Of a DNA stretch of 64,000 nucleotides, positions 41,145-52,490 are shown piece by piece. Position 1 is the first letter of the stretch. Each line of letters starts with the position of its first letter. A program made the translations under genes and the position numbers. The DNA lies in assembly GCF_014356525.2 (NCBI RefSeq), contig NC_052505.1, positions 55,102,808 through 55,166,807 of the forward strand. The letters are read 5' to 3'. The notes under the pieces were generated by a model. It saw only the letters and a list, made by a program, of their open reading frames with translations, did no database searches and was not told the origin of the DNA. This DNA is from Nilaparvata lugens (taxonomy: Eukaryota > Arthropoda > Insecta > Hemiptera > Delphacidae).

Positions 41145-43953
41145 TGAACAGAGTATACTTGAACAGTGAATTACTTGAAATATGAACCAATATAATACAC
41201 TGAACTGCAGTCTGATTCATCGTTAGAAGATAGAAAATATTTAGACAGCAAAAATCACTTGTAATATCAACAAATATATTCAATGAACTACAGTCTGATT
41301 TAATTACTAAGGGAGTGTTTGAGAGTAAATTACTTACAATATCTGATACATTGGAAGACTCTTGATTTATCAATGATAAATATATGCTTATTTTCACTTT
41401 CTAAAAATGGAGGAAAAGTAAAAGGTGGATAACAAGAAAAAAAACTCTGCTTTTTCATTGTTTTTCTCGAAAACGGTTTTCGATCAAATATATACTTAAA
41501 TATTCATTGATAAGCTCTATCAACTGACACAAATCCCATATCTGTAAAAATTTCAGGAGCTTCGTCCCATCTATGCTAAGTTTGATTTTAGGTCCTCAAT
41601 TATCAGTCTTCAGATACAATTCAACCAAAAAAAAAATCAAGTGGAAAGGATTGAACATGAAAAAATCTCCATAACTAATGTTCAGTAACATTTTCACCTA
41701 AAAAATGAAAATAAGCTCAAAATTCGAGAAAATGTTATTATTCAATTGTAAACTGTTGACAACTGTTGATTCTATTGAATCATTCAATGTCTTCAGCATT
41801 ATTGTCCTGCCACCAACTGATCAGATCTTTGAATAGTAGACATGAGATGCACGTGAACACTGATCAATTTTCATAATGGCAAGAAGAGTTGTGTGAGTGC
41901 GCCACACCAGATTTCATCTGTAGAACAGCTGTTTTTGATGACTTCAAAAATAATCATCAAATTTCACAATTTATATAAAAAAAGAAATGTTCTCTGGAAA
42001 ACAATGTATACAATAGTATGATCCTATTTTTTTTTATTATGTAACCACCAATCATAATTATGTTATTCACCTAAATATTATTCTCATTTAAGAATGAGAC
42101 TTAAAAAAGATCAATGAGCAAGAATAGTGTGTGAGTGTGTATCACACTAGATGTTTTTTGCTATGAATCAATTCATCCCAATTCAATAATCAAATTAATT
42201 CATTTGTGATCAAAGCTCAACTACAAGACCTCAACTAATCATGCCATTCTCCAAAAGACTCCAGAGCCTTAAATAGATTAACTCAACATAATCATAGGTA
42301 ATTGATTAGAATCAGAACTGGAATACGACAACAAAGGCTGTTTACTAAAGCTAGCATTGGTCCTAAACATCCGAGCCCTCATGAAGTTATTGGAGTGCTG
42401 AAAATTTCCAACCTGACCTAGGTGCACTAAGAGGAGCATGACATGGTTCCAACCCTGAAAAGTTTAGAGACTTTTTGATAACACACTTATCTATAAGACA
42501 GTGGTAGTGATAGGATAAGTAGTTAGGTGTCAGCTTGCTGGGAGGAGAATAATGAGAATGTTGATGATGAGTGGGAGGAAGTTTTTTTTATAAACATCAA
42601 AAACTAATAGAATCTTTCCATGTGTTGGTGTATTAAGTACTCATTGCATGTATACATGAGTGTGTGCACATGGTCTTCTATAGATGGAAACAAGCTTAAT
42701 GGAGGATGTTATTAGTAATGATTCTAGATGTGTAAATATTATGTTGGATGTCATGAACCTGTTCAAGTGTTCAATCCTGTCTAATTTAAATTGATTATAT
42801 CTTTCTTCATTCATTTTCCTCTCTCTCTACATGTATAGCTTTCTTCAAAGCTACGCAGTTTGATCAACTTAATTGACTACTGAGTAAGTACATCTCATCA
42901 CCACTCACTCTATTCTCTCTCTCTGCTCATGATATTTTTTTTTTATTACATCATGCTCTCTTTTTCATCTTCTCCTCATATTTAACTCACTCCTACTCAT
43001 CTTTACTCCCTCCTCCTCCTCCACCCCCTCCTCCTCCACCTCCTCCTCCTGCTCCTCCTCCTCCTCCTCCTACTCCTCCTCCTCCTCATAACACATACAG
43101 AATGTTATGTGAGAAAGGACTAGAATCGAGTCATCAATCATTTCCTATGATCGATGGAAACTGTTTCAAGTGACTCATGAGTTTCAAGGATGTAAATAAA
43201 GATAACTTGTTGGTTCTAAAAATCTCCAATCATTCCTTTATAGGGTTTCTACTCTACATCTAGAGGTACTGACTTTTTTCTTGGTCATATTATCATTACT
43301 TTTTTTTATTGATTTTGAGATAATCAATAACATAAGGGTTCAGTCCCATTTTCATCCCCCCCCCCCATTTGATTTGAAGAAGTCCCATTCTGATGGGTAT
43401 ATGCTATGGTATACTGCATTGTTATGAAGGATATCACATTAGTATAGAAATTAAATATAAGCAATTGGAGGGAAAGTTCAAGTCAGTAGGGTTCGAGAGT
43501 ATATTTTGAAAGTTGAATAGTAGTGAGTATTTCAGTGTGTAGAAGGAAAACTTACTGTACTTTAGGATTCATGGAGGAAAGTTCCATAGTTTATATGAAA
43601 ACTCTCCAATTTATGTTTCTTCATTTAGATAGAATTGTCAATTAGTGAGGGTAGAATTCATAATTATTTCTTTGGACTTTGAACTTAAATATCATAACTG
43701 ACTAAACAGCTAGACTCCTTCAGTTAGCAATATTGTTATTTACAGCTACCGGTAAGCAAAAAAAAAGCTTCTTATCTATTATAGAAAATTTGTTGTCTTA
43801 CCATGAGTGTTGTTGTTTCATAGCTAAAAATACAATCCTTCTTGTTAACATCAATAAAACTAGCAATAGAGAATATAAGGGTTTTGGATATTCATAAACC
43901 TTATTATACGCTATTTTGATGGAATGGAGGAGAAACTGGATAAGATAGAAAAA
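41145..43953. other. AT-rich interval with dispersed repeat copy
   Basis: Bases 41459-41992 are a copy of the dispersed family also seen at 61.9-62.6 kb. A diverged tandem of TATTCA(C/A)T(G)AACT(G)CA units is at about 41105-41300 (period near 70-90). A polypyrimidine (CTC)n run is at 43009-43088. No motif-bearing ORF. Confidence 0.5.
41459..41992 (+). repeat. Dispersed repeat family, copy 1
   Basis: Shares with 62140-62640 the ordered blocks TCGAAAACGG, GATAAGCTCTATC, CCCATATCTGTAAAAATTTC, CCCATCTATGC, TTCAGATACAATT and the ending GAGTGCGCCACACCAGATTT. Non-coding. A third, inverted copy is at about 56965-57725. Confidence 0.85.
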
Positions 43954-44088
43954 AATTGCTCTCACAAGCATCAGAAAGCCAGGTCATTGACCTCACTTCA
44001 CAGACATGTTTGAACTCTACTTGTAGATCTAAACATGACTGTAAAGTGAGGTCAATGACCTTGCTTTCTGATGCTTGTGAGAGCAATT
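43954..44088. mobile_element. 135-bp near-perfect palindrome, MITE-like
   Basis: Arms of 58 bp (43954-44011 and 44031-44088) are reverse complements with about three mismatches, separated by a 19-bp loop. The ends read AATTGCTCTCACAAGCATC inward. The size and structure fit a foldback MITE; the target duplication is unclear because the left flank is an A-run. Confidence 0.8.
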
Positions 44089-44218
44089 AGAGTGAGAAGG
44101 GATTACCTTTAAGAGAGAGATGATTATCTCAGTTAGGATTCAGTCCTTATGTAGTGAAAATTGGTGCGTTTGTGCTCTTAATTAGTACAGTATTTTTATC
44201 TGTTTTCTACAATACACT

Positions 44219-44570
44219 TGTTAAAGAAGAGATCATTGGAGAGGTCATCATAGAGGTGATCACAAAGGTCTTTGGAGAGGTCATCAAATAGGACGTCAAA
44301 GAGGATATCAAAGATATAATTGAGAAAAAGGACATCCAGGAGATCATTGAAGAGGAGATCAAAGAAATAATTATCATAGGGATCATTGGAGAGGTCATCA
44401 GAGAGGTGATCAAAAAAGGTCTTTGGAGAGGTCATCAAAGAGGACATCAAATATATTATTGAAAAAAAAGGAGATCATTGAAGAGGAGATCATCAAAAGG
44501 ATCATATGAGGGGTCATCAAGGGATAGCGAAGAGATCATCAAGGAGACTATTGAAGAAGTCATTGGTTCG
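44219..44570. repeat. 150-bp tandem repeat built from GATCATC/GAGGTCATC units
   Basis: GATCATTGGAGAGGTCATCA occurs at 44231 and 44381, a 150-bp period, with a partial third copy near 44471. Within each copy, 9-21 bp sub-units (GAGGTCATCA, GAGGACATCAA) repeat. Asp/Leu/Ser-rich frames on the minus strand are by-products. Confidence 0.85.
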
Positions 44571-44637
44571 TAAAAATTCTTACTCTCATATAACATATTG
44601 ACATTATACAATTGCATTATTCAATTATACTCATATC

Positions 44638-47600
44638 ATGAGGTGTGAAATTTGTGGTCATGAATTCTCACATTTATTCAATTTGAAAAGACATGTTTCA
44701 AAATGTGAAAAGGAATTCGATTCTTCTGTAAATCATATTTGTAAATATTGTTGTAATTCTTTCAAATCAATTCCATCACAAAACTTTCATGAGATCATCT
44801 GCTCTAAATTCTTAGATGATAAAGACTCAGACTGTGCTATGAACATTATTTGTGTGAAATGTTGTAAAGTTTTTCAAAGATCAGACATAAGAAAAAAAGC
44901 ATGAAAATAAATGCAATGGAAATTTTGAAGTTTCATGCTCTCATTGTGGATGTAACTTCAATTACTCAAGCATCATAAAACTTGTGAATCAGAAATCATA
45001 CCATCAAAACGGCTAAGAGTTGAGCCAAAATTAGATGCATTACTTGCAATGCAACCATCCTTGGAAGGTGTTAATGAATATGAGACTGCATTTGTAGGTC
45101 GGATTAAATCATACTTCATTCGACAAGATGTCAATCATGACTTACCTCTTTTTCTACAATCTGTGAAATATAATATAACTACAAGATTAAATATGTCATT
45201 GTCTTTGAAAGGTGCAGTTAAGTTCAATATACTAGTTGATTGTAGAATGATAAATAAAATGGGTGGAGAGATGAATGTATCATTTAAAACACAAATTTTT
45301 CCTATTTTTGCAGATAGTAATATAGATAAAATTCTAATGTTAGGATTTGATAAATTGAATTCTGAGTTGAGTGAAGTGCAACTAAAAAAGAGTGGATGGC
45401 ATCTCCTTGCTGTTGATGGGCTTAGATTACGCATCAACAAGTATATACCTCTTGGTGGTAGTACTTATGTACCATTTCCCAAAGTGATTAACAGCAGGAA
45501 AGCATGTATCAATGTCCAAAATTTTGATAATAGATGCTTTGAGTATGCAATTTTATCTAAACTGATAGATAAAAAACCTCATCGAGTATCAAGTGACAAT
45601 AATCTCAATCATACATATGACTTCACTTGTGTATCTTTCCCCACACCATTGAATGAGGTTAAAAGAATTGAGAAAGTGAATCAAATGACAATCAATATAT
45701 TCGGTTTAGATAAGAAGAACAAGGCCTATCCTCTAAAAGTTGTCGATGAAGAACTTGAAGATCATAGATAATCTATTGATTTCCAATAGTGATGGTATCA
45801 GTCACTATGTATTTATAAAAAACTTTGAAAAATTGGTTTGTTATAAAATCACAAAACATATAGATAGCATATCAATATGCAAGCGGTGCTTCAGTCATTT
45901 TGAAGATCAGTATGGAGTGTTAAAAGGATAAAAGCTGAGGGAGCATTTGAAAATGTGTGTTGCTAATAATCCTATAAGAGTAGTGCTACCAGATGATAAA
46001 CTATTCGTGAAGTTTGAGCATGTTGAGAGAGGTCTGCGAGTACCTTTTGTTGTTTACTGTGATTTTTAAAGTATTTTAAAGTCCGCTGTACACCAGATAT
46101 CGCTGCATCATACACAGTACAAGTACATAAACATGAGGCTATGAGATATCTGTGTCTATTTGGAACAAACAATACAGTATGATAATTTACCCTCAGAGCC
46201 ATTCATATACAGGGGTAGGGATGCTGCTAAGGTGTTACCTAAATATTTGAAGGAATTGGCTGAAAAAATAACAGAAATATATAAAACTAACAATCTAATG
46301 AATGAAATGAGTCCTGAAGAACTTGCTGCATACAATTCGGCAGATACTTGTTATATGTGTGATGAACATTTCAGTGTAGATGATGTGAAAGTCGGAGATC
46401 ACTGTCATATGACAGGAAATTACCGAGGGCAGCACATAGTAGCTGTAATTTCAAGTATCAAGTCCCCCACTTCCTCCCTGTATTATTTCACAACCTTAGT
46501 GGATATGATAGTCACTTTATTGTAAGGGAGTTGGGTTATGATGAGAAGCAGATCGATATCATTCCCAACTCAGAAGAAATTATATATCATTTTCAAAGAC
46601 AATCAATAAATCCATGAAATCATGGTTTCTAGATTCATTTTGTTTCATGCCAAGTAGCTTGGATAGTCTGGCTAGGAATTTCCCCAAACTTGAAGAGATC
46701 CCAAAGTTTATCCAACTTTAACATATTCCTCTACTAACAAGGAAAGGTGTATTTCCATATGAGTATATGACAAGTTGGGATAAATTGAATGAAACATCTC
46801 TCCCACCAAAAGCTGAATTTTAATCAAATCCTTATAAGACAGCAATTACTGATGAAGATTATTTACTTGCAATAAGTGTAACCTTTGGGTTCGAAAATCT
46901 TGGTGAATATAGTGACCATTATGCAAGAACTGATGTTTTATTGTTGGCTGATATTTTTGAGAATTTTAGGGATATTACCATGAAAACACACAAGTTGGAT
47001 CCATGTCATTATTAGACATCACCTGGTCTATCTTGAGATGCCATGTTAAGATTCACAGGTATTGAACTTGAACTTCTTACAGACTATGAGAAGTTCATGA
47101 TGATTGAGAAGGGGATAAGGGGAAGATTGTGTCAAGTTTCACATCGACATATCAAGGCCAACAATAAATCCATGAAAACATTTGACTCCACAGCTGAGAG
47201 TGTTTTCATTGCTTTTGTAGTTTGTAATAACCTATATGGTCTTGCCATGTCAGAACCCCTTCCATTTGGGGATTTTCAGTAGATTAATTTGAGTATGAAT
47301 GATCTACTTGAAGCAAAAGAAGGAGATGAATATGGCTATATTCTTGAGGTTGATGTATCATATCCAAGTTCACTACATGTAGATCATTGTGATCTCCCAT
47401 TTCTCCCTGAGTGTATATCTATTGGAATTGATCATAAAAAGTTATGTGCTCATGTGAATAGCAGGAAGCAATATATAGTTCACTATATTGCTTCAAAACA
47501 GGCAGTTGAACATGGCCTTATTATTGAGAAAATTCACTGTGCATTGAGATTCAAACAGTCATGCTGGCTGCAGCCATACATTGAACATAACACAAGACTT

Positions 47601-48346
47601 CGTACTTGTTTAAAAATGCTTTTGAGAAGGATATATACAAATTATATATTGATTCAGTCTATGGTGAGACAATGGAGAATGTTCGTGAGAGATTTTATAT
47701 GCAATTATTGTGCAGTGATAGAAAGATGGAAAAAATGATTAGAAAGCCTGAGTTCATTGATAGAACAATTTTCAGTGAGAATTTGGTAGCTATTCATCTA
47801 AAGAAGAAAAAAATAATGTTAGACAAACCAATATACATAGGTCAAGCCATATTGGATATTTCAAAAACAGTGATGTATAGCTTCCATTACAATATAATGA
47901 TACCAAAATATAGCAATGAGAACATTAAACTAGCATATACTGATACAGATAGTTTACTATATAAAATAGTTACTGATGATTCATATGATGATATATATAA
48001 CATGATTGAGCACTTTGACACATCTGATTATCCCATTCACCATCCTTGCTATTCACCAGTGAATAAAGAAGTATTGGGAAAGTTCAAGGATGAGGCAAAT
48101 AGTAAGATAATCTTGGAATTTGTGGGTCTTCATGCGAAAATGTATTCCATAAGAATGTATGACCATGAAATAAAAAAAGCAAAAGGTTTTCAGTCAGCTG
48201 CATTAGATAAATATATTACATTTGATGATTATTTGAATTGTCTCAGCTTGAATAATGACCATAGACTGATAAATACCTGCATCAGATCTAAAGAGCATCA
48301 TGTCTACACAGTGGATATAAAAAAAAGCTATTTGTTCCAAAGATGA
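44638..48346 (+). pseudogene. Second protein-primed type B DNA polymerase, heavily broken
   Basis: A Polinton-type PolB distinct from the one at 6.3-9.9 kb. In order: C2H2/C4-type zinc fingers (MRCEICGHEFSHLFNLKRH, 44638); an N-terminal region with SGWHLLAVDGLRLRINKY and INVQNFDNRCFEYAILS (45049-45771); ISICKRCFSHFE; CYMCDEHF and DHCHMTGNYRG (46.3-46.43 kb); exonuclease III-like [13 protein letters not shown] (about 46920-46960); palm motif A region reading FVVCNNLYGLAMSE, where the family Asp is replaced; AFEKDIYKLYIDSVYGETM; YTDTDSLLYKI (motif C, intact); and KEVLGKFKDE. Many stops and frameshifts divide it. The Asp loss plus lesions mean no activity. Confidence 0.85.
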
Positions 48347-48743
48347 TAAGAGAATAGTATCAGAGGATGGAATATCCACATTACCAATCGGATACAAGAA
48401 TTGAAGTTAAAAAAAAAATATATTCTAAGAATCTCAATAAAACTTGAAGTACCCTCATTAAGAATTTCAAATACCAGAATTTAGTATGGGGAATAAAAAA
48501 AATTTTATAGGGGAATTTTAAATAGGGAATTTTTTTTATGGTTTTGGTTAGAGCAGCTGCACCTGTTCTTAGCACACCTGTCATCACCTAATTTGGGGAG
48601 AAAATCGTGGTGGGAGGCTTCCTGCTCTCCTATTGGTTGGGGAAGGAGTCATGGAGAGAGACAAAATGAATGAGACTAGGTTTGGGGGAGGTTAGGTTAG
48701 GTTAGGTTAGGTTGGGTTTTGTTAGGTTAAATTAGGCTGCTAA
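48347..48743. other. Junction between PolB remnant and errantivirus
   Basis: AT-rich with a five-copy (GGTTA)n run at 48690-48713 followed by GGTTGGGTTTTGTTAGGTTA. The gypsy-type coding region begins just downstream with no visible 5' LTR or gag, so the retroelement is truncated here. Confidence 0.5.
48690..48713. repeat. Short interstitial (TTAGG)n telomere-type repeat
   Basis: About 4.8 perfect units of the insect telomere repeat, then degenerate units. Too short for a telomere; it could be a repair insertion or ordinary (GGTTA)n microsatellite. Confidence 0.75.
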
Positions 48744-51700
48744 ATGCCGGTGGTCCTAGAATCCCCTTATTATACCTACTTTGACAATATGAAAAAACTT
48801 AAAATAAATTTGGATTTCATTAATGACAGTATTGATTTCAATGGAATGGAACTACCTATTTATTATTTAAACGCTGAAGAAAATGATCCAAGAGTGAAGT
48901 CAACAAACCCTACCAAAAATCAAAAACACCAATGGAATCATTTCTGATAAGAGCTAGAGCTCAATCCATTATAGAAATTCCAATTGAAAATATGAATGAA
49001 GGCAAAGCTATAGTATCATACAAAAACTTCTCCGGACTTGAAATTCCTCAGTGTCTAGTGAAAGTGAAAGAAAACAAAGCCTATTGTTCTATTTTGAATC
49101 CCACTACGTCAGACAAGAAATTAATCATTCACAAACCAATGTCAGTCGAATCGCTTGAAAACTATAAGGCCAGTTTCACACGGCAGAGACCTCGCTCCTG
49201 GAATATCATATTAAGGAAGATCATATTTCATATTTTGCAGCTCTCCTTTACTTTCACATGGGGATCTTACGAATAAGCCGACAGATCTAACAACTCCGCC
49301 AACGTTTGCTCAAAGTATATGACTCATCACTTTTTCTCAAAGTCTAACTTCCTTAAAAATATAGATAGAAGATTTCTGATTTCGAATTTGGATTCAGCGA
49401 CCCCAAATTCTTTAAAGCGTAAGTCCCATTTTCAAAAATACCCGAAAACAAGGGAGTTATAGCTGTTTTTAATATAGCTTTCCATTATCATATGATTATA
49501 TAGTACGTACTAAGATAATAATACTCCTGCCTCACAAAGGGACAGGCAAAGGTTTTAAGAAGTTTTTGAACACCTGAGAAGTTTATACATAAACATTTTT
49601 AATTTTTTAAAGTTCTAGTTTTCCAAAAAAATATTGAACTATGAAAAGATGAATCCAAATATAAAATCATAAATCATCTCCACTCATCACCCAATAAAAT
49701 AGGAGGAAAAGGAATGTTGTACAGTAAAATTCACTGAATTTCAATTGTCATTCATCAATCCAATTTATCAGGTTCAAATCGTTGAATATCACTTTAAAAT
49801 CCCAGCAATTATTGACTATTTCTTTTTACAATCAGAAAAATCTATTATGAACATACAGTATAAACATTGTGCTGATCTGAATCGATCTATGGTAATAATA
49901 GGAATTGAAAGAATAGAAAATATCATGGCATTCCAAGTAGTGATGTCTGTGTATTAGAACTGCTGAGTTGATAATGCATACTGAAAAAAAGTCATGAATA
50001 GCTCAGACCAGCCTGGCCTGTGATGAACCTGTATAAACAATTCATAGAATTCTTAGAATTCATAGGAACGGTAAAAAAATCAGTTTTACGAAAATCGATG
50101 TACATGTAGCTGGATTTAGAAGATCAATACGATAATGTTCTCTATCACAATTTAATCATAGAAATGTTTAAATGAAAACGTTGGGCGCAAACCTTCTGCT
50201 ATGAGGAGACAAATAAATTTATGAAAAGCTTGATAGCTTGAATAGTGATCTGATATTTGTTACACGTTTTTATTCCAAGACATAATATGTCTTAGACTAA
50301 TTTTTAGTGTTTCTTCAATCGGCAGGAAAACTTTGGTTTTTCAAAGTTATCTTACTCCCTTATTTTGGGGTATTTTCAGAAATCAAGATAAATAACCTAC
50401 CAAATTTCCTACACGAATACAGTGTAAGTTGTATTTTGAAGCTACAGTACTTACGTACTGTATAGTACAGTACCTGTTCGTTTTTACCGTATAATTATAT
50501 GATAATAGAAAGCTTTATTAAAAACAGCCATAACTTCCTTGTTTTCGGATATTTTCGAAAACGGGACTTATGCTTTAAAGCATTTGGGGTCGCTGAATCC
50601 AAATCCGGAATCAGAAATCTTCTATCTATATTTTTAAGGAAGTTAGACTTTGAGAAAAAGTGATGAGTCATATACTTTGAGCAAACGTCGGCATAGTTGT
50701 TAGATCTTGCCTCTGCTTGCCTCAAGGGGAAAAGACGTGACAAAACGAGGTTCCTGGATGGGAGTCACCATGTGAAAGACATGATTTGACTCAATGTACT
50801 TCGACAAAAAAACGTGAACACTGTTCAGTGTTCAAGTTGCACGTCTCCTATCGTGTGAAAGAGGCCTAATTGTATTATTCCAAGTGAGTTACGTAGTAAT
50901 CATAATGCATGCAATAATTTGAATCTACTCCATCACAAAACTAACAAAATTGCTCTATCAAAAATTAGAACCAATCATATGAATGCCGAAGAAGAGCAAG
51001 CTATTTTACAAGTGATTAAAGATTACTCAGATATGTTTCACATTGATGGAAACCCTTTGACTTTCACAAATGAAATAAAGCATATCATGAGAACCACCGA
51101 CGAAATCCCAGTCTATACAAGAAGTTATCGCTACCCTGAAATTTATAGAACTGAAGTTTATCGACAGATTGATGAAAATGTTGGAACAAAAAATAATTCA
51201 ACCCTCCAATTCACCTTGGAATTCACCAATATGGGTCATTCCGAAGAAACAAGATGCTTCTGGTAAAAAGAAATTTTGAGTTGTCATTGACTATCATCGT
51301 TTGAATTCTAAGACTGTAGACGATAAATTCCCACTTCCCAATATAACGGATATTCTAGACAAATTAGGAAGAGCACAGTACTTCACTACCCTAGACGTAT
51401 TCTCTGGCTTCCATCATATAGAAATGGATCCTAGCAGTATTGAAAAAACTGCACTCTCTACTGACATGGGTCATTACGAATTTTCACGAATGCCCTTCGG
51501 TCTCAAAAACGGTACACCAACTTTCCAAAAAGCTATGAATAGCATACTAAGAGGACTCCAAAATGAATTGTGTTAAGTATATTTAGATGACATTATTATT
51601 ATTATTTTATTCAACTAGTTTAGAGGAACACATTGATCGACTAAGACAAGTATTTGAAAGGTTAAGACAATCCAACTTCAAAGTACAACTTGATAAAACA

Positions 51701-51868
51701 GAATTTTTGCGTAAAGAAGTTAGTTTTCTCGGACACCTAGTGACACCAAACGGAGTTAAACCAAATCCTGACAAAGTCGAAGCGATAAAAAGATATCCTA
51801 TCCCTAAAACAACGAAAGAGATAAAAGGATTTCTTGGACTTCTAGGATACTATCGAAAATTGAATTGA
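48744..51868 (+). pseudogene. Errantivirus pol, N-terminal part and reverse transcriptase, broken
   Basis: Upstream pieces (48744-49167) carry KKLKINLDFINDSID and RARAQSIIEIPIENMNEGK, the linker after the protease in insect gypsy elements. After the Harbinger insertion, 50919-51266 has HMNAEEEQAILQVIKDYSDM and [14 protein letters not shown] follows with [30 protein letters not shown] (motif A) and [15 protein letters not shown] (motif B). A TAA at 51574 and an ATT-run frameshift sit directly at the YLDD catalytic box (about 51579-51600). RT resumes with [20 protein letters not shown] and ends at GLLGYYRK, where the LINE fragment is inserted. Excluding the Harbinger element with one copy of its TSD keeps the reading frame continuous across that junction. 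Confidence 0.85.
49168..50866. mobile_element. PIF/Harbinger-like non-autonomous element, 1.7 kb
   Basis: Ends GGCCAGTTTCACACGGCAG (49168) and, on the opposite strand, GGCCTCTTTCACACGATAG (50866), flanked by TAA at 49165-49167 and 50867-50869. A 3-bp TWA duplication with GGCC...TTCACACG ends is typical of PIF/Harbinger. Subterminal inverted repeats of about 230 bp (49290-49510 against 50480-50710) are roughly 90% matched. No transposase frame; the middle is non-coding (49745-49957 is open but motif-free). Confidence 0.82.
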
Positions 51869-52490
51869 ATTATTGAATTTATTTCCAAATACAAAAAATA
51901 TTTTTACAAACATAATATTCATTAAATTACAATAGTTTTTGGCGTGACTGGAAGAAGAAGCCTTGAGCTCCAGCCACCAGTTCTAAAAATAAGAAAATAC
52001 ATTTTTCAACTAATAACAGCAGTACAAATGATACAATTTTGTTGATATATGGTAAATAATCTATGGATGTTGAATTTTATCAATAGTCAAGTACTTGATA
52101 AACAAAATATAGATACACAGAAAAATAATATAAAAATTGTCCAGTTCTAATAATTTTTACACAATTAATATTGCCAAAAATTGTTGATTTAGCCAACTCA
52201 ATTCTCAATTTTAAAATAATAGTTCTGTTTTACCCAAGATCTTATCAATCTCAATTGGGTTTTTGTTATTTTATCCTTAATAAAGTCTTCCGGAATTTTA
52301 TTTATTAGTTTATTACTCTGATATTCAAATTGGTGTTTACAAGATGTAAATGAAGTAAAGTTAATATTGAAAGCATTTACTACAGTTGGCCGTATATTAT
52401 AAGGGATTGTGCGACGGGTAAATTGATGTGTATTTTTATTAATAAAAATAATTAAATTTGTCACATAAGTTTGACGTCATTTCTCGTTTT
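51862..52490 (-). mobile_element. 5'-truncated LINE fragment inside errantivirus RT
   Basis: Inserted between the RT thumb codons at 51861 and 52491. The minus-strand frame 52464-52198 reads FTRRTIPYNIRPTVVNAFN, NKLINKIPEDFI and LRLIRSWVKQNYYF, the C-terminal end of a LINE ORF2. The 3' tail (left side) is an A/T-rich AATTCAATTCAATT-type run following AATAAA. A short AATT is repeated at both junctions, so the TSD is at most a few bases clear. Confidence 0.7.

Noticed and set aside
44196..44450. Asp/Leu/Ser-rich minus-strand ORFs
   Set aside because: By-product of the 150-bp tandem repeat.
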